Part shown: in pieces, positions 34,753-43,112 of the stretch
How the letters are laid out: every line of letters starts with the position of its first letter
Numbering within the stretch: the first letter of the stretch is position 1
NCBI GenBank assembly: GCA_014238155.1
Contig: JABABQ010000067.1
Coordinates: forward strand, 124,001-188,000
Direction: 5' to 3'
DNA from: Rhizobiaceae bacterium
GTDB lineage: Bacteria; Pseudomonadota; Alphaproteobacteria; Rhizobiales; Rhizobiaceae
Length of the DNA: 64,000 nt
Program-made: the position numbers and the translations under genes
The notes under the pieces: model-generated
Told to the model about the DNA's origin: nothing
The model's database searches: none
What the model saw: only the letters and a program-made list of their open reading frames with translations

Positions 34753-35405
34753 CCCATAACCACGGCGACGGCCCCAGCCACGACCACGATCACGATCACG
34801 ATCACGATCACACTGGCGGCATGTCTCATCTGGGCGAAATGGACGCCCGGGTGCGTGCGCTGGAAAGTCTGCTGGTTGAAAAAGGCTATGTTCAAAGCGA
34901 GTCGATCGATCAGTTAATCGAAATCTACGAGACCCAAATTGGCCCCAAGAACGGCGCCCATGTTGTCGCCAAATCGTGGACCGACCCTGAATTCGCCGAC
35001 TGGTTGCATCGAGATGCAAATGCCGCAATTCATTCACTCGGCTACACGTCGCGTCAGGGTGAACATATGCAAGCTGTGTTCAATAGCGATGACACGCACC
35101 ATCTGGTGGTCTGCACCTTGTGTTCCTGCTATCCGTGGTCGGTCCTTGGCCTGCCACCCACGTGGTACAAGTCGCCTCCCTTTCGTTCGAAAGCGGTAAT
35201 TGATCCACGCGGCGTGTTGTCAGATTTCGGTCTCAACCTGCCCGAAACCACAAGTGTGGAAGTGCATGATTCAACCGCCGAAACCAGATATCTGGTTATC
35301 CCCCAACGTCCCGAGAAAACGGAAAACTGGAGTGTTGAACAATTGGCCGCGCTGGTGACGCGCAACGCCATGATTGGTACTGCGACAGTGGATGGTCCGC
35401 TATGA
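34749..35405 (+). CDS. nthA: Nitrile hydratase alpha subunit, cobalt type
   Basis: 218 aa. With the beta subunit hydrates nitriles to amides. The metal-binding claw is CTLCSC (Cys122, Cys125, Ser126, Cys127) followed by YPWSVLGLPPTWYKSPPFRSK; threonine after the first Cys marks the cobalt form. The first 24 residues carry an added tract of alternating His and Asp (residues 11-21) encoded by an in-frame hexanucleotide repeat, not found in standard alpha subunits. The rest is of normal length. Starts with ATGA overlap to the amidohydrolase-like gene and ends with a 4-bp overlap to the beta gene. Confidence 0.96.
   Translation: MTHNHGDGPSHDHDHDHDHDHTGGMSHLGEMDARVRALESLLVEKGYVQSESIDQLIEIYETQIGPKNGAHVVAKSWTDPEFADWLHRDANAAIHSLGYTSRQGEHMQAVFNSDDTHHLVVCTLCSCYPWSVLGLPPTWYKSPPFRSKAVIDPRGVLSDFGLNLPETTSVEVHDSTAETRYLVIPQRPEKTENWSVEQLAALVTRNAMIGTATVDGPL
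34779..34811 (+). repeat. Hexanucleotide repeat (CACGAT) coding the His-Asp tract of nitrile hydratase alpha
   Basis: One CACGAC unit followed by four CACGAT units and a final CAC. The repeat stays in frame, so slippage would add or remove His-Asp pairs without breaking the protein. The tract could bind Co2+ or other divalent metal. Confidence 0.85.
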
Positions 35406-36064
35406 ACGGTGGAGCAGATCTAGGCGGTATGCAGGGTTTCGGGCCTGTTGTGGAAGAGGACGATGAGCCACATTTCCATGCCGACTGGGAGGCCCGTGCA
35501 ATGGGCATCGTCGTTGCACTCGGTGCCTGTGGCAAATGGAATATCGATCAGTCGCGCCACTCACGCGAGACTTTACCACCTGCCGACTATCTACGTTTCC
35601 CCTATTATCGCATCTGGATCGAAGCTGTTGAAAAGATGCTTGTTTCTCGTGGAATGATAACTGAAGAGGAACTTAAGTCGGGTCGTTTGCAGGTGGATCC
35701 AGTAGAAGTTCGAGGAACACTCGCACCCGGCGCAGTTTGGCAAGCAATTCACTCGCTTGCCGGCGCGGCTGATCGTCAAGAGAAGGACCTCCCCCTGTTT
35801 GAAGCTGACGATCAGGTGCGCACGTTAAATGAGCACCCGGAAGGCCACACCCGCCTGCCCCGCTATGCGCGTGGTCATATCGGTGCTGTCGTCAAAGTTT
35901 TGGGGTTTCACGTTTTTCCCGACAGTTCAGGAAACGATCTGGGCGACGACCCGCGCTGGCTGTATCAGGTGCGATTTTCCGCGCAAGAATTGTGGGGCCC
36001 GGGGAAGAACCCAAAAGATTCTGTGACGCTGGACCTCTGGGAACCACATCTTGTCAAAATCTGA
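35402..36064 (+). CDS. nthB: Nitrile hydratase beta subunit
   Basis: 220 aa. N-terminal MNGGADLGGMQGFGPVVEE and the helical segment FPYYRIWIEAVEKMLVSRGMIT, then the C-terminal SH3-like barrel (RYARGHIGAVVKVLGFHVFPDS, YQVRFSAQELWG, DSVTLDLWEPHLV) are characteristic of the beta subunit. Forms the active-site interface with alpha. Overlaps alpha by 4 bp and the accessory gene by 14 bp. Confidence 0.96.
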   Translation: MNGGADLGGMQGFGPVVEEDDEPHFHADWEARAMGIVVALGACGKWNIDQSRHSRETLPPADYLRFPYYRIWIEAVEKMLVSRGMITEEELKSGRLQVDPVEVRGTLAPGAVWQAIHSLAGAADRQEKDLPLFEADDQVRTLNEHPEGHTRLPRYARGHIGAVVKVLGFHVFPDSSGNDLGDDPRWLYQVRFSAQELWGPGKNPKDSVTLDLWEPHLVKI

Positions 36065-36389
36065 ACTGCAACCGGATCTGACAAGCCTGCCAGATATTGT
36101 ACTGGACGACGGCGAACCGGTGTTCGATGCACCCTGGGAAGCTCAGGCCTTTGCAATGACAGTTCGGTTGTTTGAAAACGGTTTGTTTACCTGGAACGAA
36201 TGGGCTTCCAGTCTGTCGGCAGAAATTCATGGTGGAATTGAGCGCGAATATTATCGCCACTGGCTTTGTGCACTTGAAAAACTGGTTGCCGAAAAACAAA
36301 TCATGTCACTTTCAGATATCGATAGCCGCGAACGGGCCTGGCATGATGCTGCTGCACGCACACCGCACGGAGAGCCCATTGAGCTGTGA
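36051..36389 (+). CDS. Nitrile hydratase accessory protein (P14K-like activator)
   Basis: 112 aa. Matches the small activator family that resembles the N-terminal part of the beta subunit (DDGEPVFDAPWEAQAFAMTVRLFENGLFTWNEWAS, EREYYRHWLCALEKLVAEK). In cobalt-type systems this protein carries alpha and delivers cobalt by subunit exchange. The start is a TTG at 36051 inside the end of the beta gene. The stop is directly next to the stop of the convergent amidase gene. Confidence 0.9.
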   Translation: MSKSELQPDLTSLPDIVLDDGEPVFDAPWEAQAFAMTVRLFENGLFTWNEWASSLSAEIHGGIEREYYRHWLCALEKLVAEKQIMSLSDIDSRERAWHDAAARTPHGEPIEL

Positions 36390-37565
36390 TCAACCCAACA
36401 TGTCCAGAGCGATCTGGATCAGCCGTTTGTCACTGCCGCGCGGGCCAATCAAACTAAGGCCGAGTGGCGCTCCATGAACTTCAGCCAACGGCAAAGTAAT
36501 TTGCGGCAAACCGCTATTGCCTGAGAGACACAGCAGCATCAACGCCTGCTCCCGGAATGCCTGCAAGGTTTGTTCACTTTCGCTTTTCAACGGCGCACAA
36601 CTGGGTACGGTTGGCAATACCAGAAGACCGTCCTTGCCAATCCATTCCTCCAGTTTCAGCCGCATTTCCAACCGGTCGCCGCTGGATTGTTCAAAATCCT
36701 GTTTCGATGTCGAAGCACCGAACTCAAACCGGTCTTTGATCCCCGGACCCAAATCGGGATTTCGGGTGCTGATCCAGTCTCCCAGCGACTGCCAGGCTTC
36801 ATATGCCTGGCATTTTCTGAAGGCCCAATAGGCCTTATTCAAGTCAAATGGCAAATCATCAAATATGCGCTCGTCGTTGAAATGTTTTTCCAACCGCTCG
36901 GCGCCATTGGCATAGGCCACATAATCATCGTCCCCCAACAACAGGGAATCCAGATCAGGGCAGCCGATCAAACGTCGAAGTGGCGTGGAAACCGGATCAT
37001 CGTCGAGAACCACGTCGCCAACTTTGGCGTAAGTTACCGCGTCCTTTGCAAACCAGCCGAATACATCAAGACTTGGAGCCAACGGCATCGTTCGATCCAA
37101 CGGTATGCGACCATGAGTAGCCCGCAGGCCAATCAATCCGCAATACGATGCCGGAGCACGCACCGAGCCGCCGGTGTCGGAGCCGAGCGCCACATCAACT
37201 ATTCCATTTGATATCAAGGAAACCGACCCCGAAGATGATCCACCTGTAACGCGATCGGGTGCAGCACCGTTTACAGGTGCGCCATAATGTTTGTTGATCC
37301 CGGTCAACGAAAAACATAATTCTTCGCACTGGCTCTTGCCCTCAACAACAATGCCCGCATCCAGCATTTTTTGCACGACACTTTGGTTTTCCGTATCGAG
37401 TTCAGCTTCTGCCAAACGTGTCGGCTGACCCCAGCCATTGGGGTAACCCGCCACTTGAAAGATGTCCTTGACGGCAAGCGACAACCCCGCAAGCGAACCG
37501 CTCTGTGCGTGGGCGACTTCGACTCGCGGATAATCACACCATGCCTTGAGTTCAGGATTTTTCAT
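36390..37565 (-). CDS. Amidase signature family amidase
   Basis: 391 aa. Ser-cisSer-Lys catalytic triad: Lys33 in LAVKDIFQVAGYP, cis-Ser in GGSSSGS (about residue 111) and nucleophile Ser134 in GSDTGGSVRAP. It would hydrolyse the amides made by nitrile hydratase to acids and ammonia, completing a two-enzyme nitrile pathway, though it is transcribed from the opposite side. The C-terminal half has no extra domain. Last gene of the leftward operon 36390-41888; 12 bp after the WD40 gene. Confidence 0.93.
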   Translation of the reverse strand: MKNPELKAWCDYPRVEVAHAQSGSLAGLSLAVKDIFQVAGYPNGWGQPTRLAEAELDTENQSVVQKMLDAGIVVEGKSQCEELCFSLTGINKHYGAPVNGAAPDRVTGGSSSGSVSLISNGIVDVALGSDTGGSVRAPASYCGLIGLRATHGRIPLDRTMPLAPSLDVFGWFAKDAVTYAKVGDVVLDDDPVSTPLRRLIGCPDLDSLLLGDDDYVAYANGAERLEKHFNDERIFDDLPFDLNKAYWAFRKCQAYEAWQSLGDWISTRNPDLGPGIKDRFEFGASTSKQDFEQSSGDRLEMRLKLEEWIGKDGLLVLPTVPSCAPLKSESEQTLQAFREQALMLLCLSGNSGLPQITLPLAEVHGAPLGLSLIGPRGSDKRLIQIALDMLG

Positions 37566-37577
37566 TACTCCGATTTC

Positions 37578-38561
37578 CTATTCGCTGACCGTTATCAGAC
37601 CAGCCTCGCCTGCTTCACTTCCGAAAACAAGCCGATCTCCTCGCCGGTCCCAGCATAGCGATGAGATAGCCGATTTTCCCGGTCGTCGAAGCAGGGCTTC
37701 TGCTGCGTCTTCAATTTTGACGGCCATGACCATCCCATCGTTGTAGCCCACAGCCACGACATCTTCGACCGGGTGACAGGCGACTTGCGTGACAATCGCG
37801 TCGGCACGGGTTCCAAGCTCCTTGGGTTCCTTGCCCATCGGTCCCTGTTTGCCCGCAAACGGCCAGCAAATGGCGGCCTGAGCCCCGGAACTGGCCAACC
37901 ATTTTCCTTTCGGAGACCAGGACAGGCTTTTGGGTTTGGCTGGATATCCGGTCATCCGCATATGCGCCCCTTCTGCGGACTTCACATTGTCCAATCGCCA
38001 GCCATGCAAGGCATTCTCTGCCATCGATGTGACAATGTATCGGCCGTCGGGAGAATAAACGACGCCCGTGTGGGCACCATCCCAGTGCAGATCGACGGGC
38101 GCTGCCTGGCTCGCAACCCAGTGTATGGAGACACCATTATACCGTGAGCAAGCGATGCGCATTCCCTTGGGTGCAAATGCGATACCTTCAACTGCCCGTT
38201 GATGGTCGAACTGCCTGACCATGTCTTTTGTGGCGACCCAGACAGTTCGCCCGGCAGCAAAACCAACGGCGTTGTTGGGACCACAACTGACCACATCAAT
38301 CCATTTACGCTCTTGTTCAGCAACCTGTTCGACACCTTGCAGACCAACCCGCATCACGCGTCCATCTTCTCCTCCAGTGACAAGGCTGGCGTAATCCTGA
38401 GACCGTTCAGCACAGAGCAATCCGACGTTCGCCTCAAACACTTGCTGATTATAAGTCGGAAACCGAACTGTTCCATCAACCAGCGCAAACGCGGGTTGGT
38501 CGTCAACAAAGGTAGCCAGTTCGACATGCTCGTCGAAATCGTAAGGTGCAATGATTGCCAT
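37578..38561 (-). CDS. WD40-repeat protein, partner of CobW GTPase
   Basis: 327 aa made of about six to seven WD40-like blades (VTGGEDGRVMRVGL, CSRYNGVSIHWVA, YSPDGRYIVTSMAENALHGWRLD, WSPKGKWLASSGAQAAICWPF, VAVGYNDGMVMAVKI, LCWDRRGDRLVFGSEAGEAGLI). No signal peptide, so cytoplasmic. Its start follows the CobW stop without a gap. This kind of WD40 protein is commonly next to CobW genes in rhizobia, probably as a partner in metal transfer; the exact role is not established. Confidence 0.87.
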   Translation of the reverse strand: MAIIAPYDFDEHVELATFVDDQPAFALVDGTVRFPTYNQQVFEANVGLLCAERSQDYASLVTGGEDGRVMRVGLQGVEQVAEQERKWIDVVSCGPNNAVGFAAGRTVWVATKDMVRQFDHQRAVEGIAFAPKGMRIACSRYNGVSIHWVASQAAPVDLHWDGAHTGVVYSPDGRYIVTSMAENALHGWRLDNVKSAEGAHMRMTGYPAKPKSLSWSPKGKWLASSGAQAAICWPFAGKQGPMGKEPKELGTRADAIVTQVACHPVEDVVAVGYNDGMVMAVKIEDAAEALLRRPGKSAISSLCWDRRGDRLVFGSEAGEAGLITVSE

Positions 38562-39692
38562 TCAGGCCGCAACGCAAGCTTGGAAACTTCGTTCGATCTT
38601 CTCGCGATCCAGATTTCGACCAATGAAAACAATCCGCGTTTCACGTTTTTCATCCGCATGCCAAGGGCGCTGATGGTCCCCCTCGACAATCATGTGGACA
38701 CCCTGGACCACGAAACGATCATCATCACCTTCAAAGGCGACGATACCCTTCAGGCGCAGAATATCTGGCCCATCAATCTGGGTGAGCTTGTTGATCCAGG
38801 GGAAGAATTTTTGATGGTTCATCTCACCTGCCCGCAGGGAAATGGACTTGACGGTCACATCGTGGGTATTGCTGTCCAACTTGTGATCCTCGTGGTCGCA
38901 ATCGGGACCACAATCGTGGTCATGGTGATGGTGGTCGCCGTGGGCGTGGGCCTCCCCGTCGCCGCCGTCGCCGCCGCCGCCGTTGCCGTTGCCGCCATGG
39001 TGATCGCAGTCCGGGTCACATTGATGATCAGGATGGTCGTGGTTATGCACGTCCAGAAAATGTGGGTCGTCTTCAAGAATTCGATCCAGATCAAACGAGC
39101 CACGATCGAGAACTTGATCTAACGATATGTTAGAACGCTGTGCGGTGTGAATAACTGCATGAGGATTGATCTTGCGAATGGTTGCGCGAAGTTTCACCAA
39201 TTCAGCTTCATTCACCAGATCCGTCTTGTTGAGGATCACCACATCGGCAAAGGCCACCTGATCCTCTGCTTCCGGCGCATCCTTCAACCGCAAAGGAAAG
39301 TGTTTGGCATCTACCAGAGCAACAACTGTGTCGAGTTGGGCCTTGGCACGGACGTCGTCATCCATGAAAAATGTCTGAGCTACCGGCGCCGGATCTGCAA
39401 GCCCTGTGGTTTCAACCAAAATGCCGTCAAACCGACCCTTGCGCTTCAGCAGACCCTGGACCACCCGCACAAGATCACCTCGCACGGTGCAGCAGACACA
39501 GCCATTGTTCATTTCATAGATTTCTTCGTCGCTTTCGACAATGAGATCGTTATCAATGCCAATTTCACCGAATTCATTGACGATAACGGCATATTTCTTG
39601 CCGTGTTCATCGGAAAGAATGCGGTTGAGAAGCGTTGTTTTGCCAGATCCGAGATAGCCGGTCAGAACAGTGACAGGAGTTTTATCAGACAT
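38562..39692 (-). CDS. CobW/COG0523-family GTP-binding metallochaperone
   Basis: 376 aa. G1 loop TGYLGSGKTTLLNRI, the metal-binding GCVCC motif (in NNGCVCCTVRGDLV), G4 NKTDLV, and a CobW C-terminal domain. Residues about 215-270 form an insert very rich in His, Asp, Cys and Gly (HNHDHPDHQCDPDCDHH, later HGDHHHHDHDCGPDC), encoded by GC-rich triplet repeats. Family members deliver Zn or Co to client enzymes; the P47K nitrile hydratase activator belongs to this family. Clients here could be the two putative Zn hydrolases upstream, or the cobalt nitrile hydratase. The ATG at 39692 is preferred over 39704; neither has a clear ribosome-binding site. Confidence 0.93.
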   Translation of the reverse strand: MSDKTPVTVLTGYLGSGKTTLLNRILSDEHGKKYAVIVNEFGEIGIDNDLIVESDEEIYEMNNGCVCCTVRGDLVRVVQGLLKRKGRFDGILVETTGLADPAPVAQTFFMDDDVRAKAQLDTVVALVDAKHFPLRLKDAPEAEDQVAFADVVILNKTDLVNEAELVKLRATIRKINPHAVIHTAQRSNISLDQVLDRGSFDLDRILEDDPHFLDVHNHDHPDHQCDPDCDHHGGNGNGGGGDGGDGEAHAHGDHHHHDHDCGPDCDHEDHKLDSNTHDVTVKSISLRAGEMNHQKFFPWINKLTQIDGPDILRLKGIVAFEGDDDRFVVQGVHMIVEGDHQRPWHADEKRETRIVFIGRNLDREKIERSFQACVAA

Positions 39693-39732
39693 AATGGAGC
39701 TCATAAAATTGTGACTAGAGGCAAAATAGGGT

Positions 39733-40545
39733 TCAGGCGTCTTTCAGCAAGGCCAAATCGAAACTTGCGATTTCTTCCAACAGTTCATTCAACCCGCTGA
39801 CTGCCAACTGGACCAGTGCCTCGCCTTTTTCTACTGTTGCAATTCCGGCATTGCCTGTGACCCCAAAATGGTTCAGGTCTGCTGCCTTCCAACCAAATGC
39901 ATGTGGTCCATAGGCGCGCAGGTGCTTGAAATTCAACGCCAACATCTCCTGTAGGTTGGGATAATCACGTGCTTCAGACATTTTCACCAGGTCACTGTGC
40001 AGCGCCAGCATGACGCTGGTTTCAATATCTCCACCATGAATTCCGAATGCCTCCTCGCTGGCACTCACGATTTCGCTGTGTTTAATAAAACGCGTCCAGC
40101 TTGTAGCAACAGCAAGTTGTGAGCATCGAACTCTCAATTCCTGCGCAACTATCGACATGAGCGCAGAATTTCCACCATGTGCGTTGAGCAGAACAAAGCG
40201 GTGGATGCCGGATTTGGCGGCGCATTCGCCAAAGCCGATCCAACGATCGATGGCCTCACCATAGCTCAGTGTCTGGCTGCCGGCATGGTCCATGTGTTCC
40301 GGGGAATATCCGACGGAATCGGCCTTCAAGAACCGAACATCCAGTCCTGAACCAAGTATCCCCACCAAACGGTCGCATATGCCTTGTGCGATAAGCGTAT
40401 CAGTCTCTAACGGCAGGTGTTTGCCGTGTTGCTCGGTGGCGCCCAGTGGCAGCACCATAATTGTTGACGGCGTTACGGGCGCCGCGCCCTCCAATATTGC
40501 CGAAACTAAGCTTTCTGGTTCCTCACAAGCAAATTTTCTGACCAT
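39733..40545 (-). CDS. Creatininase-family hydrolase
   Basis: 270 aa. Metal-binding motifs of the creatininase/MftE family: LPLGATEQHGKHLPLETDT, the DSVGYSPEHMDHAGSQTLS segment, LNAHGGNSALMSI and GIHGGDIETSVMLAL. These hydrolases open cyclic amides such as creatinine with a dinuclear Zn or Mn centre. Its first codons overlap the stop of the upstream deaminase gene by 1 bp. Together with that deaminase it may attack a purine-derived or other N-heterocycle; substrate unknown. Confidence 0.92.
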   Translation of the reverse strand: MVRKFACEEPESLVSAILEGAAPVTPSTIMVLPLGATEQHGKHLPLETDTLIAQGICDRLVGILGSGLDVRFLKADSVGYSPEHMDHAGSQTLSYGEAIDRWIGFGECAAKSGIHRFVLLNAHGGNSALMSIVAQELRVRCSQLAVATSWTRFIKHSEIVSASEEAFGIHGGDIETSVMLALHSDLVKMSEARDYPNLQEMLALNFKHLRAYGPHAFGWKAADLNHFGVTGNAGIATVEKGEALVQLAVSGLNELLEEIASFDLALLKDA

Positions 40546-41888
40546 TACACGCTTTCAAGAAAGGCCTTCGCCGCTTCACCATGCTCACGACGTAGTTTCG
40601 CCACATCCATGTTGACCGGCATCGTGTCTTCGACCAGCCAATTGCCGGCAACCATCACCCGGTCTGCTTCATGGGCCCCGCACAATACCAAAGCAGCGAG
40701 TGGATCTCCGGCTCCCGAAAAACGCAGCTCGTCGAGCCGATAAAGCGCAAAGTCTGCCTGTTTGCCAACCGCAATCTTGCCTATATCATCGCGCCCCAGA
40801 CATCTTGCAGAACCCTCCGTCGCCCAGCGAAAAACGTCAAAATGGGTCACGCTGGCCGCGTCATAGGTCAGGCGATTGATCATCAAGGCGTGGCGAACAC
40901 CTTCCATCAGGTTGGAATTGTCGTTCGACGCGGAGCCGTCAACGCCGAGACCCACGGGGGAACCAGCTGCTTCCAACTCCTTCGTGCGGCAATGGCCTGA
41001 TGCAAGAACCATGTTGGACGTTGGACAATGGCAAACCCCAACGCCTGCCGCCCCAAGTCTGCGCACTTCATCGTCATTAAAATGAATGCCATGAGCCAGC
41101 CAAACACGGTCATTCATCCAACCCAGTTCATCAAGATAATCCACCGGCCGGCAGCCAAAATGCTGCAAACAATAGTCATTTTCATCATGGGTTTCACCCA
41201 AATGAGTGTGACATGTGCAATTATGTTTGTGTGCAAGCTCCATGGTTTCCATCATCAGACGCTTGGTCACAGTGAATGGCGCACATGGCGCCAACGCCAC
41301 CTGCAACATCGAGCCTTCGGAGCGATCATGATATTTATTCAGCACCCGCTCACAGTCAGCCAGGATCGTATCATCGTCCTGAACAATGGAATCAGGTGGC
41401 AGTCCACCATCTTTTTCAGACAAACTCATTGATCCGCGGGTTACAGTCATGCGCATGCCCAACCGCTCAGCCTCTTCGACCTGAATATCCATGGCGTTTT
41501 CAAGGCCTGCCGGATAGAGATAATGGTGGTCAGAAACGGTGGTGCAGCCGCTCATCAACAATTCGGTCATTGCCAGCCGGGTGCCAAGTCGAAACGAATG
41601 TGGATTCACATTTTTTGCCCAGATCGGATACAGCGTCTTCAGCCAGGGGAAGAGTTCCTTGTTAATCGCATCGGGGTGCGCCCGGGTCATTGTTTGAAAA
41701 AAGTGATGGTGCGTATTGATCAGCCCAGGAAGAACCACGTGTTCGCTGGCGTCAAAAACCCGGTCCACGTGTTGTGATGGTTGCTGGCCGCTTGCCAGAC
41801 ATTCGCTGATCCGCACTCCGTCTATGACAATGCCACCTTCGGCTTCCTCTGCGAGCACAGAAAGCGGGTTTTTGATCCAAGTACGCAT
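40545..41888 (-). CDS. Amidohydrolase, 8-oxoguanine deaminase type
   Basis: 447 aa. Metal ligands in INTHHHFFQTMTRA (HxH), THLGETHDENDYC (His), WLAHGIHFN (His) and VGLGVDGSASNDNSNLMEGVRHA (Asp). The pattern and the SASNDNSNL segment match 8-oxoguanine deaminase and its close relatives, which convert 8-oxoguanine to urate. Guanine deaminase or a triazine hydrolase-like activity is the alternative. First gene of the leftward five-gene operon that ends with the amidase; divergent from a LacI-type regulator across 154 bp, which could control it. Confidence 0.88.
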   Translation of the reverse strand: MRTWIKNPLSVLAEEAEGGIVIDGVRISECLASGQQPSQHVDRVFDASEHVVLPGLINTHHHFFQTMTRAHPDAINKELFPWLKTLYPIWAKNVNPHSFRLGTRLAMTELLMSGCTTVSDHHYLYPAGLENAMDIQVEEAERLGMRMTVTRGSMSLSEKDGGLPPDSIVQDDDTILADCERVLNKYHDRSEGSMLQVALAPCAPFTVTKRLMMETMELAHKHNCTCHTHLGETHDENDYCLQHFGCRPVDYLDELGWMNDRVWLAHGIHFNDDEVRRLGAAGVGVCHCPTSNMVLASGHCRTKELEAAGSPVGLGVDGSASNDNSNLMEGVRHALMINRLTYDAASVTHFDVFRWATEGSARCLGRDDIGKIAVGKQADFALYRLDELRFSGAGDPLAALVLCGAHEADRVMVAGNWLVEDTMPVNMDVAKLRREHGEAAKAFLESV

Positions 41889-42042
41889 TAATCGTCCCTA
41901 TTATTTGAAGCGAATTGACCCTAAACCTGCCGCACATTGTTCACAACCCGTCTCAACGACGCAAAATCATTGCGGAGCCAGTTTCCTGTCGGCATAGTGT
42001 TGGTCAGGCAAACGCAACGGTGGCGCGACAAAGGAAAACACA

Positions 42043-43056
42043 TTGGGCATCAAAATAACCCTGTCCACCATTGCTGACGATTTGGGAGTTTCAACCGCAA
42101 CCGTATCTCTCGCCCTGCGGGATTCCCCACTAGTTGCTGAAGCAACGAGAGAAAAGGTTCGCCTGCGGGCCAAAGAGATCGGTTATGTTTACGACCGGCG
42201 CGCCGCCAGCCTGCGTACCCAGCGCTCCGACATTGTCGGAGTAATCGTACGCGACATAATCAACCCGTTTTTTGCTGAAATTCTGCGTTCCATCGAAGCA
42301 GAGCTTGGAAGTAATCGACAGACCTTTTTGCTGTGCAACCATGGCGATGACATTGCGCTGCAGGAAGACTTTATTTCGACCTTGATGCAATTTGGTGCCG
42401 ATGGCGTGATCATGTCACCATCAGTGGGGACCAGCAGGGAAGATATCGAGCGTATTGAGCAGAACCGTCTGCCGGTCACGTTGGTTGCCAGAACCGTTGA
42501 AGACGCTTCGGTTCCAGCCTTCCTTGGAAATGACGAAGCCGGATTTCATCTGATCACTAAATATCTGATCGAACATGGGCACAAGGATATCGCGCTGGTG
42601 GGCGGCACAAGGCTGACTTCAACCGGGCGCGCGCGTCGTGCTGGCTTTGCCAAAGCTTATGGCGATGCTGGCATCGCATTGCCACAACGCCGGGATATTG
42701 AAACACCCTATGACCGCAAAGCAGGGTTTGACGCAGTGGAACAAATTCTGTCGCACGGCCCGGCGCCAACAGCCATAGCCTGTTGTAGCGATACGGTGGC
42801 GCTTGGCGTCATGCACGGATTGCGCAATCGGGGACTGGAACCCGGCAAAGATATTGCGGTGACCGGTTATGATGATATTGAAGAAGCAAGTTTTTCCGCA
42901 CCACCTCTCACAACTGTTGCCGATGGTCACGACGAGATCGGGCGGCTCGCCGCACGAGCTTTATTTGCCAAGATCAGCGGAAAAGGAGCTGAAAATCAGG
43001 CGGTGTTTATTGAACCGCAACTGAAAATCCGGAATTCGGTGAACAAGCTTCACTGA
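42043..43056 (+). CDS. LacI-family transcriptional regulator
   Basis: 337 aa. N-terminal LacI helix-turn-helix and hinge (LSTIADDLGVSTATVSLALRDSPLVAEATREKVRLRAKEIGY), then a sugar-binding-type effector domain (VGVIVRDIINPFFAEILRSIE; TGYDDIEEASFSAPPLTTV). The start is a TTG at 42043 with AAGGAAAA about 7 nt upstream. It could regulate the divergent deaminase operon or the convergent erythronate dehydrogenase gene; LacI proteins usually sense sugars or sugar acids, which favours the latter. Confidence 0.93.
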   Translation: MGIKITLSTIADDLGVSTATVSLALRDSPLVAEATREKVRLRAKEIGYVYDRRAASLRTQRSDIVGVIVRDIINPFFAEILRSIEAELGSNRQTFLLCNHGDDIALQEDFISTLMQFGADGVIMSPSVGTSREDIERIEQNRLPVTLVARTVEDASVPAFLGNDEAGFHLITKYLIEHGHKDIALVGGTRLTSTGRARRAGFAKAYGDAGIALPQRRDIETPYDRKAGFDAVEQILSHGPAPTAIACCSDTVALGVMHGLRNRGLEPGKDIAVTGYDDIEEASFSAPPLTTVADGHDEIGRLAARALFAKISGKGAENQAVFIEPQLKIRNSVNKLH

Positions 43057-43112
43057 TCCCCCTTGATCCTGCAAACTTTTCAAGACCTGGCCTTCAAGAC
43101 CGGTGCTCAATT

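Noticed and set aside
38199-39122. 307-aa plus-strand frame with a long hydrophobic Val/Ala stretch that looks like a membrane protein
   Set aside because: The hydrophobic stretch is the antisense reading of the His/Asp/Gly-rich CobW insert and its GC-rich triplet repeats; no start signal and no family features.
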